Assembly: GCA_032191485.1 (NCBI GenBank)
Contig: JAVDOI010000004.1
Coordinates: 17,604,443 to 17,668,442 of the forward strand
Reading direction: 5' to 3'
DNA: 64,000 nucleotides
From: Leptoclinus maculatus
Taxonomy: Eukaryota > Chordata > Actinopteri > Perciformes > Stichaeidae
The stretch's first letter is position 1. Each line of letters begins with the position of its first letter. A program made the position numbers and the translations under genes. The notes beneath the pieces are model-generated. The model was not told the DNA's origin and did not search any database. It worked only from the letters and a program-made list of their open reading frames with translations. Below are positions 32,485-45,910 of the stretch, one piece after another.

Positions 32485-33033
32485 TTTTTTACACTCCTCT
32501 TTGCAGAGGGCGGTGCTACTTCTTCAGTGGACACCGACAGGCACACCTGAAAAGCAGTACAGCAATGTACACACAATGGAAGTGGTCCTGGTCAATAGAT
32601 TTCAAATACTCTGTAAAGAGTACATCCAGACCTGGTACTTTTTCACATCTTTTTTCAAGTCTTCAATGTACTCACAATCCATTTACATGTCAAATGTAGA
32701 GTAACCTATGAAGAGCTGCTTCTATGACTGTTGTGTTAAAGTATCTCATAATTTCGACTTTCTATAGCAACTGGAAAAATCTGGTCAGTGTTATGGTTAC
32801 AGATGAACGGAAGCACCAACATTTTTTTTTTTATTCATTTTTTTTTGCTGGTGGAAAAAAAGTAAAAAAAAAAAACACAAAAAATTATTAGTATTATTAT
32901 TTATTGTGTGGGTGGATTCTTTCTTTTTTTTGTGAATTCCATTTTATTTTTTTATTTTTGTGATCTTTTTTTTTTTCTTTGCTGGCGGAAATGGGCTTCC
33001 ACTTTAAAATGCCCTTTGGTAGGATGTTTATTC

Positions 33034-33153
33034 GCTTACGGCCATACCACCCTGAACACGCCCGATCTCGTCTGATCTCGGAAGCTAAGCAGGGTCGGGC
33101 CTGGTCAGTACTTGGATGGGAGACCGCCTGGGAATACCAGGTGCTGTAAGCTT
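33034..33153 (+). rRNA. 5S rRNA unit 29
   Basis: Reference 5S; 669 bp, no marker noted. Confidence 0.96.
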
Positions 33154-33702
33154 TTTTTTACACTCCTCTTTGCAGAGGGCGGTGCTACTTCTTCAGTGGA
33201 CACCGACAGGCACACCTGAAAAGCAGTACAGCAATGTACACACAATGGAAGTGGTCCTGGTCAATAGATTTCAAATACTCTGTAAAGAGTACATCCAGAC
33301 CTGGTACTTTTTCACATCTTTTTTCAAGTCTTCAATGTACTCACAATCCATTTACATGTCAAATGTAGAGTAACCTATGAAGAGCTGCTTCTATGACTGT
33401 TGTGTTAAAGTATCTCATAATTTCGACTTTCTATAGCAACTGGAAAAATCTGGTCAGTGTTATGGTTACAGATGAACGGAAGCACCAACATTTTTTTTTT
33501 TATTCATTTTTTTTTGCTGGTGGAAAAAAAGTAAAAAAAAAAAACACAAAAAATTATTAGTATTATTATTTATTGTGTGGGTGGATTCTTTCTTTTTTTT
33601 GTGAATTCCATTTTCTTTTTTTATTTTTGTGATCTTTTTTTTTTTCTTTGCTGGCGGAAATGGGCTTCCACTTTAAAATGCCCTTTGGTAGGATGTTTAT
33701 TC

Positions 33703-33822
33703 GCTTACGGCCATACCACCCTGAACACGCCCGATCTCGTCTGATCTCGGAAGCTAAGCAGGGTCGGGCCTGGTCAGTACTTGGATGGGAGACCGCCTGG
33801 GAATACCAGGTGCTGTAAGCTT
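33703..33822 (+). rRNA. 5S rRNA unit 30
   Basis: Reference 5S; long class, 681 bp, GCC marker as in units 13 and 38. Confidence 0.96.
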
Positions 33823-34383
33823 TTTTTTACACTCCTCTTTGCAGAGGGCGGTGCTACTTCTTCAGTGGACACCGACAGGCACACCTGAAAAGCAGTACAG
33901 CAATGTACACACAATGGAAGTGGTCCTGGTCAATAGATTTCAAATACTCTGTAAAGAGTACATCCAGACCTGGTACTTTTTCACATCTTTTTCATATCTT
34001 TTTTCAAGTCTTCAATGTACTCACAATCCATTTACATGTCAAATGTAGAGTAACCTATGAAGAGCTGCTTCTATGACTGTTGTGTTAAAGTATCTCATAA
34101 TTTCGACTTTCTATAGCAACTGGAAAAATCTGGTCAGTGTTATGGTTACAGATGAACGGAAGCACCAACATTTTTTTTTTTATTCATTTTTTTTTGCTGG
34201 TGGAAAAAAAGTAAAAAAAAAAAACACAAAAAATTATTAGTATTATTATTTATTGTGTGGGTGGATTCTTTCTTTTTTTTTGTGAATGCCATTTTATTTT
34301 TTCATTTTTGTGATCTTTTTTTTTTTCTTTGCTGGCGGAAATGGGCTTCCACTTTAAAATGCCCTTTGGTAGGATGTTTATTC

Positions 34384-34503
34384 GCTTACGGCCATACCAC
34401 CCTGAACACGCCCGATCTCGTCTGATCTCGGAAGCTAAGCAGGGTCGGGCCTGGTCAGTACTTGGATGGGAGACCGCCTGGGAATACCAGGTGCTGTAAG
34501 CTT
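34384..34503 (+). rRNA. 5S rRNA unit 31
   Basis: Reference 5S; 669 bp. Confidence 0.96.
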
Positions 34504-35052
34504 TTTTTTACACTCCTCTTTGCAGAGGGCGGTGCTACTTCTTCAGTGGACACCGACAGGCACACCTGAAAAGCAGTACAGCAATGTACACACAATGGAA
34601 GTGGTCCTGGTCAATAGATTTCAAATACTCTGTAAAGAGTACATCCAGACCTGGTACTTTTTCACATCTTTTTTCAAGTCTTCAATGTACTCACAATCCA
34701 TTTACATGTCAAATGTAGAGTAACCTATGAAGAGCTGCTTCTATGACTGTTGTGTTAAAGTATCTCATAATTTCGACTTTCTATAGCAACTGGAAAAATC
34801 TGGTCAGTGTTATGGTTACAGATGAACGGAAGCACCAACATTTTTTTTTTTATTCATTTTTTTTTGCTGGTGGAAAAAAAGTAAAAAAAAAAAACACAAA
34901 AAATTATTAGTATTATTATTTATTGTGTGGGTGGATTCTTTCTTTTTTTTGTGAATTCCATTTTATTTTTTTATTTTTGTGATCTTTTTTTTTTTCTTTG
35001 CTGGCGGAAATGGGCTTCCACTTTAAAATGCCCTTTGGTAGGATGTTTATTC

Positions 35053-35172
35053 GCTTACGGCCATACCACCCTGAACACGCCCGATCTCGTCTGATCTCGG
35101 AAGCTAAGCAGGGTCGGGCCTGGTCAGTACTTGGATGGGAGACCGCCTGGGAATACCAGGTGCTGTAAGCTT
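35053..35172 (+). rRNA. 5S rRNA unit 32
   Basis: Reference 5S; 669 bp. Confidence 0.96.
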
Positions 35173-35721
35173 TTTTTTACACTCCTCTTTGCAGAGGGCG
35201 GTGCTACTTCTTCAGTGGACACCGACAGGCACACCTGAAAAGCAGTACAGCAATGTACACACAATGGAAGTGGTCCTGGTCAATAGATTTCAAATACTCT
35301 GTAAAGAGTACATCCAGACCTGGTACTTTTTCACATCTTTTTTCAAGTCTTCAATGTACTCACAATCCATTTACATGTCAAATGTAGAGTAACCTATGAA
35401 GAGCTGCTTCTATGACTGTTGTGTTAAAGTATCTCATAATTTCGACTTTCTATAGCAACTGGAAAAATCTGGTCAGTGTTATGGTTACAGATGAACGGAA
35501 GCACCAACATTTTTTTTTTTATTCATTTTTTTTTGCTGGTGGAAAAAAAGTAAAAAAAAAAAACACAAAAAATTATTAGTATTATTATTTATTGTGTGGG
35601 TGGATTCTTTCTTTTTTTTGTGAATTCCATTTTCTTTTTTTATTTTTGTGATCTTTTTTTTTTTCTTTGCTGGCGGAAATGGGCTTCCACTTTAAAATGC
35701 CCTTTGGTAGGATGTTTATTC

Positions 35722-35841
35722 GCTTACGGCCATACCACCCTGAACACGCCCGATCTCGTCTGATCTCGGAAGCTAAGCAGGGTCGGGCCTGGTCAGTACT
35801 TGGATGGGAGACCGCCTGGGAATACCAGGTGCTGTAAGCTT
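35722..35841 (+). rRNA. 5S rRNA unit 33
   Basis: Reference 5S; 669 bp. Confidence 0.96.
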
Positions 35842-36390
35842 TTTTTTACACTCCTCTTTGCAGAGGGCGGTGCTACTTCTTCAGTGGACACCGACAGGCA
35901 CACCTGAAAAGCAGTACAGCAATGTACACACAATGGAAGTGGTCCTGGTCAATAGATTTCAAATACTCTGTAAAGAGTACATCCAGACCTGGTACTTTTT
36001 CACATCTTTTTTCAAGTCTTCAATGTACTCACAATCCATTTACATGTCAAATGTAGAGTAACCTATGAAGAGCTGCTTCTATGACTGTTGTGTTAAAGTA
36101 TCTCATAATTTCGACTTTCTATAGCAACTGGAAAAATCTGGTCAGTGTTATGGTTACAGATGAACGGAAGCACCAACATTTTTTTTTTTATTCATTTTTT
36201 TTTGCTGGTGGAAAAAAAGTAAAAAAAAAAAACACAAAAAATTATTAGTATTATTATTTATTGTGTGGGTGGATTCTTTCTTTTTTTTGTGAATTCCATT
36301 TTCTTTTTTTATTTTTGTGATCTTTTTTTTTTTCTTTGCTGGCGGAAATGGGCTTCCACTTTAAAATGCCCTTTGGTAGGATGTTTATTC

Positions 36391-36510
36391 GCTTACGGCC
36401 ATACCACCCTGAACACGCCCGATCTCGTCTGATCTCGGAAGCTAAGCAGGGTCGGGCCTGGTCAGTACTTGGATGGGAGACCGCCTGGGAATACCAGGTG
36501 CTGTAAGCTT
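36391..36510 (+). rRNA. 5S rRNA unit 34
   Basis: Reference 5S; 196A; 669 bp. Opens the second copy of the 4,028-bp block. Confidence 0.96.
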
Positions 36511-37059
36511 TTTTTTACACTCCTCTTTGCAGAGGGCGGTGCTACTTCTTCAGTGGACACCGACAGGCACACCTGAAAAGCAGTAAAGCAATGTACACAC
36601 AATGGAAGTGGTCCTGGTCAATAGATTTCAAATACTCTGTAAAGAGTACATCCAGACCTGGTACTTTTTCACATCTTTTTTCAAGTCTTCAATGTACTCA
36701 CAATCCATTTACATGTCAAATGTAGAGTAACCTATGAAGAGCTGCTTCTATGACTGTTGTGTTAAAGTATCTCATAATTTCGACTTTCTATAGCAACTGG
36801 AAAAATCTGGTCAGTGTTATGGTTACAGATGAACGGAAGCACCAACATTTTTTTTTTTATTCATTTTTTTTTGCTGGTGGAAAAAAAGTAAAAAAAAAAA
36901 ACACAAAAAATTATTAGTATTATTATTTATTGTGTGGGTGGATTCTTTCTTTTTTTTGTGAATTCCATTTTCTTTTTTTATTTTTGTGATCTTTTTTTTT
37001 TTCTTTGCTGGCGGAAATGGGCTTCCACTTTAAAATGCCCTTTGGTAGGATGTTTATTC

Positions 37060-37179
37060 GCTTACGGCCATACCACCCTGAACACGCCCGGTCTCGTCTG
37101 ATCTCGGAAGCTAAGCAGGGTCGGGCCTGGTCAGTACTTGGATGGGAGACCGCCTGGGAATACCAGGTGCTGTAAGCTT
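37060..37179 (+). rRNA. 5S rRNA unit 35 (A32G)
   Basis: A32G at 37091; 335C/489C; 669 bp. Confidence 0.96.
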
Positions 37180-37728
37180 TTTTTTACACTCCTCTTTGCA
37201 GAGGGCGGTGCTACTTCTTCAGTGGACACCGACAGGCACACCTGAAAAGCAGTACAGCAATGTACACACAATGGAAGTGGTCCTGGTCAATAGATTTCAA
37301 ATACTCTGTAAAGAGTACATCCAGACCTGGTACTTTTTCACATCTTTTTTCAAGTCTTCAATGTACTCACAATCCATTTACATGTCAAATGTACAGTAAC
37401 CTATGAAGAGCTGCTTCTATGACTGTTGTGTTAAAGTATCTCATAATTTCGACTTTCTATAGCAACTGGAAAAATCTGGTCAGTGTTATGGTTACAGATG
37501 AACGGAAGCACCAACATTTTTTTTTTTATTCATTTTTTTTTGCTGGTCGAAAAAAAGTAAAAAAAAAAAACACAAAAAATTATTAGTATTATTATTTATT
37601 GTGTGGGTGGATTCTTTCTTTTTTTTGTGAATTCCATTTTATTTTTTTATTTTTGTGATCTTTTTTTTTTTCTTTGCTGGCGGAAATGGGCTTCCACTTT
37701 AAAATGCCCTTTGGTAAGATGTTTATTC

Positions 37729-37848
37729 GCTTACGGCCATACCACCCTGAACACGCCCGATCTCGTCTGATCTCGGAAGCTAAGCAGGGTCGGGCCTGGT
37801 CAGTACTTGGATGGGAGACCGCCTGGGAATACCAGGTGCTGTAAGCTT
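37729..37848 (+). rRNA. 5S rRNA unit 36
   Basis: Reference 5S; 312G; 670 bp. Confidence 0.96.
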
Positions 37849-38398
37849 TTTTTTACACTCCTCTTTGCAGAGGGCGGTGCTACTTCTTCAGTGGACACCG
37901 ACAGGCACACCTGAAAAGCAGTACAGCAATGTACACACAATGGAAGTGGTCCTGGTCAATAGATTTCAAATACTCTGTAAAGAGTACATCCAGACCTGGT
38001 ACTTTTTCACATCTTTTTTCAAGTCTTCAATGTACTCACGATCCATTTACATGTCAAATGTAGAGTAACCTATGAAGAGCTGCTTCTATGACTGTTGTGT
38101 TAAAGTATCTCATAATTTCGACTTTCTATAGCAACTGGAAAAATCTGGTCAGTGTTATGGTTACAGATGAACGGAAGCACCAACATTTTTTTTTTTATTC
38201 ATTTTTTTTTGCTGGTGGAAAAAAAGTAAAAAAAAAAAACACAAAAAATTATTAGTATTATTATTTATTGTGTGGGTGGATTCTTTCTTTTTTTTTGTGA
38301 ATTCCATTTTATTTTTTTATTTTTGTGATCTTTTTTTTTTTCTTTGCTGGCGGAAATGGGCTTCCACTTTAAAATGCCCTTTGGTAAGATGTTTATTC

Positions 38399-38518
38399 GC
38401 TTACGGCCATACCACCCTGAACACGCCCGATCTCGTCTGATCTCGGAAGCTAAGCAGGGTCGGGCCTGGTCAGTACTTGGATGGGAGACCGCCTGGGAAT
38501 ACCAGGTGCTGTAAGCTT
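38399..38518 (+). rRNA. 5S rRNA unit 37
   Basis: Reference 5S; 312G; 670 bp; rare TTTTTATTTTT spacer end as in unit 12. Confidence 0.96.
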
Positions 38519-39068
38519 TTTTTTACACTCCTCTTTGCAGAGGGCGGTGCTACTTCTTCAGTGGACACCGACAGGCACACCTGAAAAGCAGTACAGCAAT
38601 GTACACACAATGGAAGTGGTCCTGGTCAATAGATTTCAAATACTCTGTAAAGAGTACATCCAGACCTGGTACTTTTTCACATCTTTTTTCAAGTCTTCAA
38701 TGTACTCACGATCCATTTACATGTCAAATGTAGAGTAACCTATGAAGAGCTGCTTCTATGACTGTTGTGTTAAAGTATCTCATAATTTCGACTTTCTATA
38801 GCAACTGGAAAAATCTGGTCAGTGTTATGGTTACAGATGAACGGAAGCACCAACATTTTTTTTTTTATTCATTTTTTTTTGCTGGTGGAAAAAAAGTAAA
38901 AAAAAAAAACACAAAAAATTATTAGTATTATTATTTATTGTGTGGGTGGATTCTTTCTTTTTTTTTGTGAATTCCATTTTCTTTTTTTATTTTTGTGATC
39001 TTTTTATTTTTCTTTGCTGGCGGAAATGGGCTTCCACTTTAAAATGCCCTTTGGTAGGATGTTTATTC

Positions 39069-39188
39069 GCTTACGGCCATACCACCCTGAACACGCCCGA
39101 TCTCGTCTGATCTCGGAAGCTAAGCAGGGTCGGGCCTGGTCAGTACTTGGATGGGAGACCGCCTGGGAATACCAGGTGCTGTAAGCTT
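39069..39188 (+). rRNA. 5S rRNA unit 38
   Basis: Reference 5S; long class, 681 bp, GCC marker. Confidence 0.96.
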
Positions 39189-39749
39189 TTTTTTACACTC
39201 CTCTTTGCAGAGGGCGGTGCTACTTCTTCAGTGGACACCGACAGGCACACCTGAAAAGCAGTACAGCAATGTACACACAATGGAAGTGGTCCTGGTCAAT
39301 AGATTTCAAATACTCTGTAAAGAGTACATCCAGACCTGGTACTTTTTCACATCTTTTTCATATCTTTTTTCAAGTCTTCAATGTACTCACAATCCATTTA
39401 CATGTCAAATGTAGAGTAACCTATGAAGAGCTGCTTCTATGACTGTTGTGTTAAAGTATCTCATAATTTCGACTTTCTATAGCAACTGGAAAAATCTGGT
39501 CAGTGTTATGGTTACAGATGAACGGAAGCACCAACATTTTTTTTTTTATTCATTTTTTTTTGCTGGTGGAAAAAAAGTAAAAAAAAAAAACACAAAAAAT
39601 TATTAGTATTATTATTTATTGTGTGGGTGGATTCTTTCTTTTTTTTTGTGAATGCCATTTTATTTTTTCATTTTTGTGATCTTTTTTTTTTTCTTTGCTG
39701 GCGGAAATGGGCTTCCACTTTAAAATGCCCTTTGGTAGGATGTTTATTC

Positions 39750-39869
39750 GCTTACGGCCATACCACCCTGAACACGCCCGATCTCGTCTGATCTCGGAAG
39801 CTAAGCAGGGTCGGGCCTGGTCAGTACTTGGATGGGAGACCGCCTGGGAATACCAGGTGCTGTAAGCTT
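39750..39869 (+). rRNA. 5S rRNA unit 39
   Basis: Reference 5S; 669 bp. Closes the second 4,028-bp block. Confidence 0.96.
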
Positions 39870-40418
39870 TTTTTTACACTCCTCTTTGCAGAGGGCGGTG
39901 CTACTTCTTCAGTGGACACCGACAGGCACACCTGAAAAGCAGTACAGCAATGTACACACAATGGAAGTGGTCCTGGTCAATAGATTTCAAATACTCTGTA
40001 AAGAGTACATCCAGACCTGGTACTTTTTCACATCTTTTTTCAAGTCTTCAATGTACTCACAATCCATTTACATGTCAAATGTAGAGTAACCTATGAAGAG
40101 CTGCTTCTATGACTGTTGTGTTAAAGTATCTCATAATTTCGACTTTCTATAGCAACTGGAAAAATCTGGTCAGTGTTATGGTTACAGATGAACGGAAGCA
40201 CCAACATTTTTTTTTTTATTCATTTTTTTTTGCTGGTGGAAAAAAAGTAAAAAAAAAAAACACAAAAAATTATTAGTATTATTATTTATTGTGTGGGTGG
40301 ATTCTTTCTTTTTTTTGTGAATTCCATTTTATTTTTTTATTTTTGTGATCTTTTTTTTTTTCTTTGCTGGCGGAAATGGGCTTCCACTTTAAAATGCCCT
40401 TTGGTAGGATGTTTATTC

Positions 40419-40538
40419 GCTTACGGCCATACCACCCTGAACACGCCCGATCTCGTCTGATCTCGGAAGCTAAGCAGGGTCGGGCCTGGTCAGTACTTGG
40501 ATGGGAGACCGCCTGGGAATACCAGGTGCTGTAAGCTT
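40419..40538 (+). rRNA. 5S rRNA unit 40
   Basis: Reference 5S; 669 bp; A-run reads AAAGTTAAA instead of AAAGTAAAA. Confidence 0.96.
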
Positions 40539-41087
40539 TTTTTTACACTCCTCTTTGCAGAGGGCGGTGCTACTTCTTCAGTGGACACCGACAGGCACAC
40601 CTGAAAAGCAGTACAGCAATGTACACACAATGGAAGTGGTCCTGGTCAATAGATTTCAAATACTCTGTAAAGAGTACATCCAGACCTGGTACTTTTTCAC
40701 ATCTTTTTTCAAGTCTTCAATGTACTCACAATCCATTTACATGTCAAATGTAGAGTAACCTATGAAGAGCTGCTTCTATGACTGTTGTGTTAAAGTATCT
40801 CATAATTTCGACTTTCTATAGCAACTGGAAAAATCTGGTCAGTGTTATGGTTACAGATGAACGGAAGCACCAACATTTTTTTTTTTATTCATTTTTTTTT
40901 GCTGGTGGAAAAAAAGTTAAAAAAAAAAACACAAAAAATTATTAGTATTATTATTTATTGTGTGGGTGGATTCTTTCTTTTTTTTGTGAATTCCATTTTC
41001 TTTTTTTATTTTTGTGATCTTTTTTTTTTTCTTTGCTGGCGGAAATGGGCTTCCACTTTAAAATGCCCTTTGGTAGGATGTTTATTC

Positions 41088-41207
41088 GCTTACGGCCATA
41101 CCACCCTGAACACGCCCGATCTCGTCTGATCTTGGAAGCTAAGCAGGGTCGGGCCTGGTCAGTACTTGGATGGGAGACCGCCTGGGAATACCAGGTGCTG
41201 TAAGCTT
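41088..41207 (+). rRNA. 5S rRNA unit 41 (C46T)
   Basis: C to T at 5S position 46 (41133), seen only here. First unit with the TTTTTTTCTTC spacer end; 669 bp. Confidence 0.96.
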
Positions 41208-41756
41208 TTTTTTACACTCCTCTTTGCAGAGGGCGGTGCTACTTCTTCAGTGGACACCGACAGGCACACCTGAAAAGCAGTACAGCAATGTACACACAAT
41301 GGAAGTGGTCCTGGTCAATAGATTTCAAATACTCTGTAAAGAGTACATCCAGACCTGGTACTTTTTCACATCTTTTTTCAAGTCTTCAATGTACTCACAA
41401 TCCATTTACATGTCAAATGTAGAGTAACCTATGAAGAGCTGCTTCTATGACTGTTGTGTTAAAGTATCTCATAATTTCGACTTTCTATAGCAACTGGAAA
41501 AATCTGGTCAGTGTTATGGTTACAGATGAACGGAAGCACCAACATTTTTTTTTTTATTCATTTTTTTTTGCTGGTGGAAAAAAAGTAAAAAAAAAAAACA
41601 CAAAAAAGTATTAGTATTATTATTTATTGTGTGGGTGGATTCTTTCTTTTTTTTGTGAATTCCATTTTCTTTTTTTATTTTTGTGATCTTTTTTTTCTTC
41701 TTTGCTGGCGGAAATGGGCTTCCACTTTAAAATGCCCTTTGGTAGGATGTTTATTC

Positions 41757-41876
41757 GCTTACGGCCATACCACCCTGAACACGCCCGATCTCGTCTGATC
41801 TCGGAAGCTAAGCAGGGTCGGGCCTGGTCAGTACTTGGATGGGAGACCGCCTGGGAATACCAGGTGCTGTAAGCTT
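41757..41876 (+). rRNA. 5S rRNA unit 42
   Basis: Reference 5S; first unit with the AGG haplotype; 668 bp. Confidence 0.96.
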
Positions 41877-42424
41877 TTTTTTACACTCCTCTTTGCAGAG
41901 GGCGGTGCTACTTCTTCAGTGGACACCGACAGGCACACCTGAAAAGCAGTACAGCAATGTACACACAATGGAAGTGGTCCTGGTCAATAGATTTCAAATA
42001 CTCTGTAAAGAGTACATCCAGACCTGGTACTTTTTCACATCTTTTTTCAAGTCTTCAATGTACTCACAATCCATTTACATGTCAAATGTAGAGTAACCTA
42101 TGAAGAGCTGCTTCTATGACTGTTGTGTTAAAGTATCTCATAATTTCGACTTTCTATAGCAACAGGAAAAATCTGGTCAGTGTTATGGTTACAGATAAAC
42201 GGAAGCACCAACATTTTTTTTTTTATTCATTTTTTTTTGCTGGTGGAAAAAAAGTAAAAAAAAAAAACACAAAAAATTATTTGTATTATTATTTATTGTG
42301 TGGGTGGATTCTTTCTTTTTTTTGTGAATTCCATTTTCTTTTTTTATTTTTGTGATCTTTTTTTTTTTTTTGCTGGCGGAAATGGGCTTCCACTTTAAAA
42401 TGCCCTTTGGTAGGATGTTTATTC

Positions 42425-42544
42425 GCTTACGGCCATACCACCCTGAACACGCCCGATCTCGTCTGATCTCGGAAGCTAAGCAGGGTCGGGCCTGGTCAGT
42501 ACTTGGATGGGAGACCGCCTGGGAATACCAGGTGCTGTAAGCTT
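42425..42544 (+). rRNA. 5S rRNA unit 43
   Basis: Reference 5S; long class, 680 bp. Confidence 0.96.
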
Positions 42545-43104
42545 TTTTTTACACTCCTCTTTGCAGAGGGCGGTGCTACTTCTTCAGTGGACACCGACAG
42601 GCACACCTGAAAAGCAGTACAGCAATGTACACACAATGGAAGTGGTCCTGGTCAATAGATTTCAAATACTCTGTAAAGAGTACATCCAGACCTGGTACTT
42701 TTTCACATCTTTTTCATATCTTTTTTCAAGTCTTCAATGTACTCACAATCCATTTACATGTCAAATGTAGAGTAACCTATGAAGAGCTGCTTCTATGACT
42801 GTTGTGTTAAAGTATCTCATAATTTCGACTTTCTATAGCAACTGGAAAAATCTGGTCAGTGTTATGGTTACAGATGAACGGAAGCACCAACATTTTTTTT
42901 TTTATTCATTTTTTTTTGCTGGTGGAAAAAAAGTAAAAAAAAAAAACACAAAAAAGTATTAGTATTATTATTTATTGTGTGGGTGGATTCTTTCTTTTTT
43001 TTGTGAATTCCATTTTCTTTTTTTATTTTTGTGATCTTTTTTTTCTTCTTTGCTGGCGGAAATGGGCTTCCACTTTAAAATGCCCTTTGGTAGGATGTTT
43101 ATTC

Positions 43105-43224
43105 GCTTACGGCCATACCACCCTGAACACGCCCGATCTCGTCTGATCTCGGAAGCTAAGCAGGGTCGGGCCTGGTCAGTACTTGGATGGGAGACCGCCT
43201 GGGAATACCAGGTGCTGTAAGCTT
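43105..43224 (+). rRNA. 5S rRNA unit 44
   Basis: Reference 5S; short, 669 bp, AAAAAGTATTAG variant. Confidence 0.96.
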
Positions 43225-43773
43225 TTTTTTACACTCCTCTTTGCAGAGGGCGGTGCTACTTCTTCAGTGGACACCGACAGGCACACCTGAAAAGCAGTAC
43301 AGCAATGTACACACAATGGAAGTGGTCCTGGTCAATAGATTTCAAATACTCTGTAAAGAGTACATCCAGACCTGGTACTTTTTCACATCTTTTTTCAAGT
43401 CTTCAATGTACTCACAATCCATTTACATGTCAAATGTAGAGTAACCTATGAAGAGCTGCTTCTATGACTGTTGTGTTAAAGTATCTCATAATTTCGACTT
43501 TCTATAGCAACTGGAAAAATCTGGTCAGTGTTATGGTTACAGATGAACGGAAGCACCAACATTTTTTTTTTTATTCATTTTTTTTTGCTGGTGGAAAAAA
43601 AGTAAAAAAAAAAAACACAAAAAAGTATTAGTATTATTATTTATTGTGTGGGTGGATTCTTTCTTTTTTTTGTGAATTCCATTTTCTTTTTTTATTTTTG
43701 TGATCTTTTTTTTCTTCTTTGCTGGCGGAAATGGGCTTCCACTTTAAAATGCCCTTTGGTAGGATGTTTATTC

Positions 43774-43893
43774 GCTTACGGCCATACCACCCTGAACACG
43801 CCCGATCTCGTCTGATCTCGGAAGCTAAGCAGGGTCGGGCCTGGTCAGTACTTGGATGGGAGACCGCCTGGGAATACCAGGTGCTGTAAGCTT
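43774..43893 (+). rRNA. 5S rRNA unit 45
   Basis: Reference 5S; AGG haplotype; 668 bp. Confidence 0.96.
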
Positions 43894-44441
43894 TTTTTTA
43901 CACTCCTCTTTGCAGAGGGCGGTGCTACTTCTTCAGTGGACACCGACAGGCACACCTGAAAAGCAGTACAGCAATGTACACACAATGGAAGTGGTCCTGG
44001 TCAATAGATTTCAAATACTCTGTAAAGAGTACATCCAGACCTGGTACTTTTTCACATCTTTTTTCAAGTCTTCAATGTACTCACAATCCATTTACATGTC
44101 AAATGTAGAGTAACCTATGAAGAGCTGCTTCTATGACTGTTGTGTTAAAGTATCTCATAATTTCGACTTTCTATAGCAACAGGAAAAATCTGGTCAGTGT
44201 TATGGTTACAGATAAACGGAAGCACCAACATTTTTTTTTTTATTCATTTTTTTTTGCTGGTGGAAAAAAAGTAAAAAAAAAAAACACAAAAAATTATTAG
44301 TATTATTATTTATTGTGTGGGTGGATTCTTTCTTTTTTTTGTGAATTCCATTTTCTTTTTTTCTTTTTGTGATCTTTTTTTTTTTTTTGCTGGCGGAAAT
44401 GGGCTTCCACTTTAAAATGCCCTTTGGTAGGATGTTTATTC

Positions 44442-44561
44442 GCTTACGGCCATACCACCCTGAACACGCCCGATCTCGTCTGATCTCGGAAGCTAAGCAG
44501 GGTCGGGCCTGGTCAGTACTTGGATGGGAGACCGCCTGGGAATACCAGGTGCTGTAAGCTT
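44442..44561 (+). rRNA. 5S rRNA unit 46
   Basis: Reference 5S; short, 669 bp. Confidence 0.96.
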
Positions 44562-45110
44562 TTTTTTACACTCCTCTTTGCAGAGGGCGGTGCTACTTCT
44601 TCAGTGGACACCGACAGGCACACCTGAAAAGCAGTACAGCAATGTACACACAATGGAAGTGGTCCTGGTCAATAGATTTCAAATACTCTGTAAAGAGTAC
44701 ATCCAGACCTGGTACTTTTTCACATCTTTTTTCAAGTCTTCAATGTACTCACAATCCATTTACATGTCAAATGTAGAGTAACCTATGAAGAGCTGCTTCT
44801 ATGACTGTTGTGTTAAAGTATCTCATAATTTCGACTTTCTATAGCAACTGGAAAAATCTGGTCAGTGTTATGGTTACAGATGAACGGAAGCACCAACATT
44901 TTTTTTTTTATTCATTTTTTTTTGCTGGTGGAAAAAAAGTAAAAAAAAAAAACACAAAAAATTATTAGTATTATTATTTATTGTGTGGGTGGATTCTTTC
45001 TTTTTTTTGTGAATTCCATTTTATTTTTTTATTTTTGTGATCTTTTTTTTCTTCTTTGCTGGCGGAAATGGGCTTCCACTTTAAAATGCCCTTTGGTAGG
45101 ATGTTTATTC

Positions 45111-45230
45111 GCTTACGGCCATACCACCCTGAACACGCCCGATCTCGTCTGATCTCGGAAGCTAAGCAGGGTCGGGCCTGGTCAGTACTTGGATGGGAGA
45201 CCGCCTGGGAATACCAGGTGCTGTAAGCTT
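45111..45230 (+). rRNA. 5S rRNA unit 47
   Basis: Reference 5S; long, 680 bp; spacer GAATTACATT. First unit of the first 2,027-bp trimer. Confidence 0.96.
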
Positions 45231-45790
45231 TTTTTTACACTCCTCTTTGCAGAGGGCGGTGCTACTTCTTCAGTGGACACCGACAGGCACACCTGAAAAG
45301 CAGTACAGCAATGTACACACAATGGAAGTGGTCCTGGTCAATAGATTTCAAATACTCTGTAAAGAGTACATCCAGACCTGGTACTTTTTCACATCTTTTT
45401 CATATCTTTTTTCAAGTCTTCAATGTACTCACAATCCATTTACATGTCAAATGTAGAGTAACCTATGAAGAGCTGCTTCTATGACTGTTGTGTTAAAGTA
45501 TCTCATAATTTCGACTTTCTATAGCAACTGGAAAAATCTGGTCAGTGTTATGGTTACAGATGAACGGAAGCACCAACATTTTTTTTTTTATTCATTTTTT
45601 TTTGCTGGTGGAAAAAAAGTAAAAAAAAAAAACACAAAAAATTATTTGTATTATTATTTATTGTGTGGGTGGATTCTTTCTTTTTTTTGTGAATTACATT
45701 TTATTTTTTTATTTTTGTGATCTTTTTTTTCTTCTTTGCTGGCGGAAATGGGCTTCCACTTTAAAATGCCCTTTGGTAGGATGTTTATTC

Positions 45791-45910
45791 GCTTACGGCC
45801 ATACCACCCTGAACACGCCCGATCTCGTCTGATCTCGGAAGCTAAGCAGGGTCGGGCCTGGTCAGTACTTGGATGGGAGACCGCCTGGGAATACCAGGTG
45901 CTGTAAGCTT
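45791..45910 (+). rRNA. 5S rRNA unit 48
   Basis: Reference 5S; 667 bp, with AATACAAAAATTATTAG after the A-run. Second unit of trimer 1. Confidence 0.96.

Larger units (their letters stand above)
36391..40418 (+). repeat. Higher-order repeat, six-unit block copy 2 (4,028 bp)
   Basis: Units 34-39 repeat the spacings and all markers of units 9-14, including the rare TTTTTATTTTT spacer end. The only difference noted is the private -1 T of unit 11. Confidence 0.85.
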
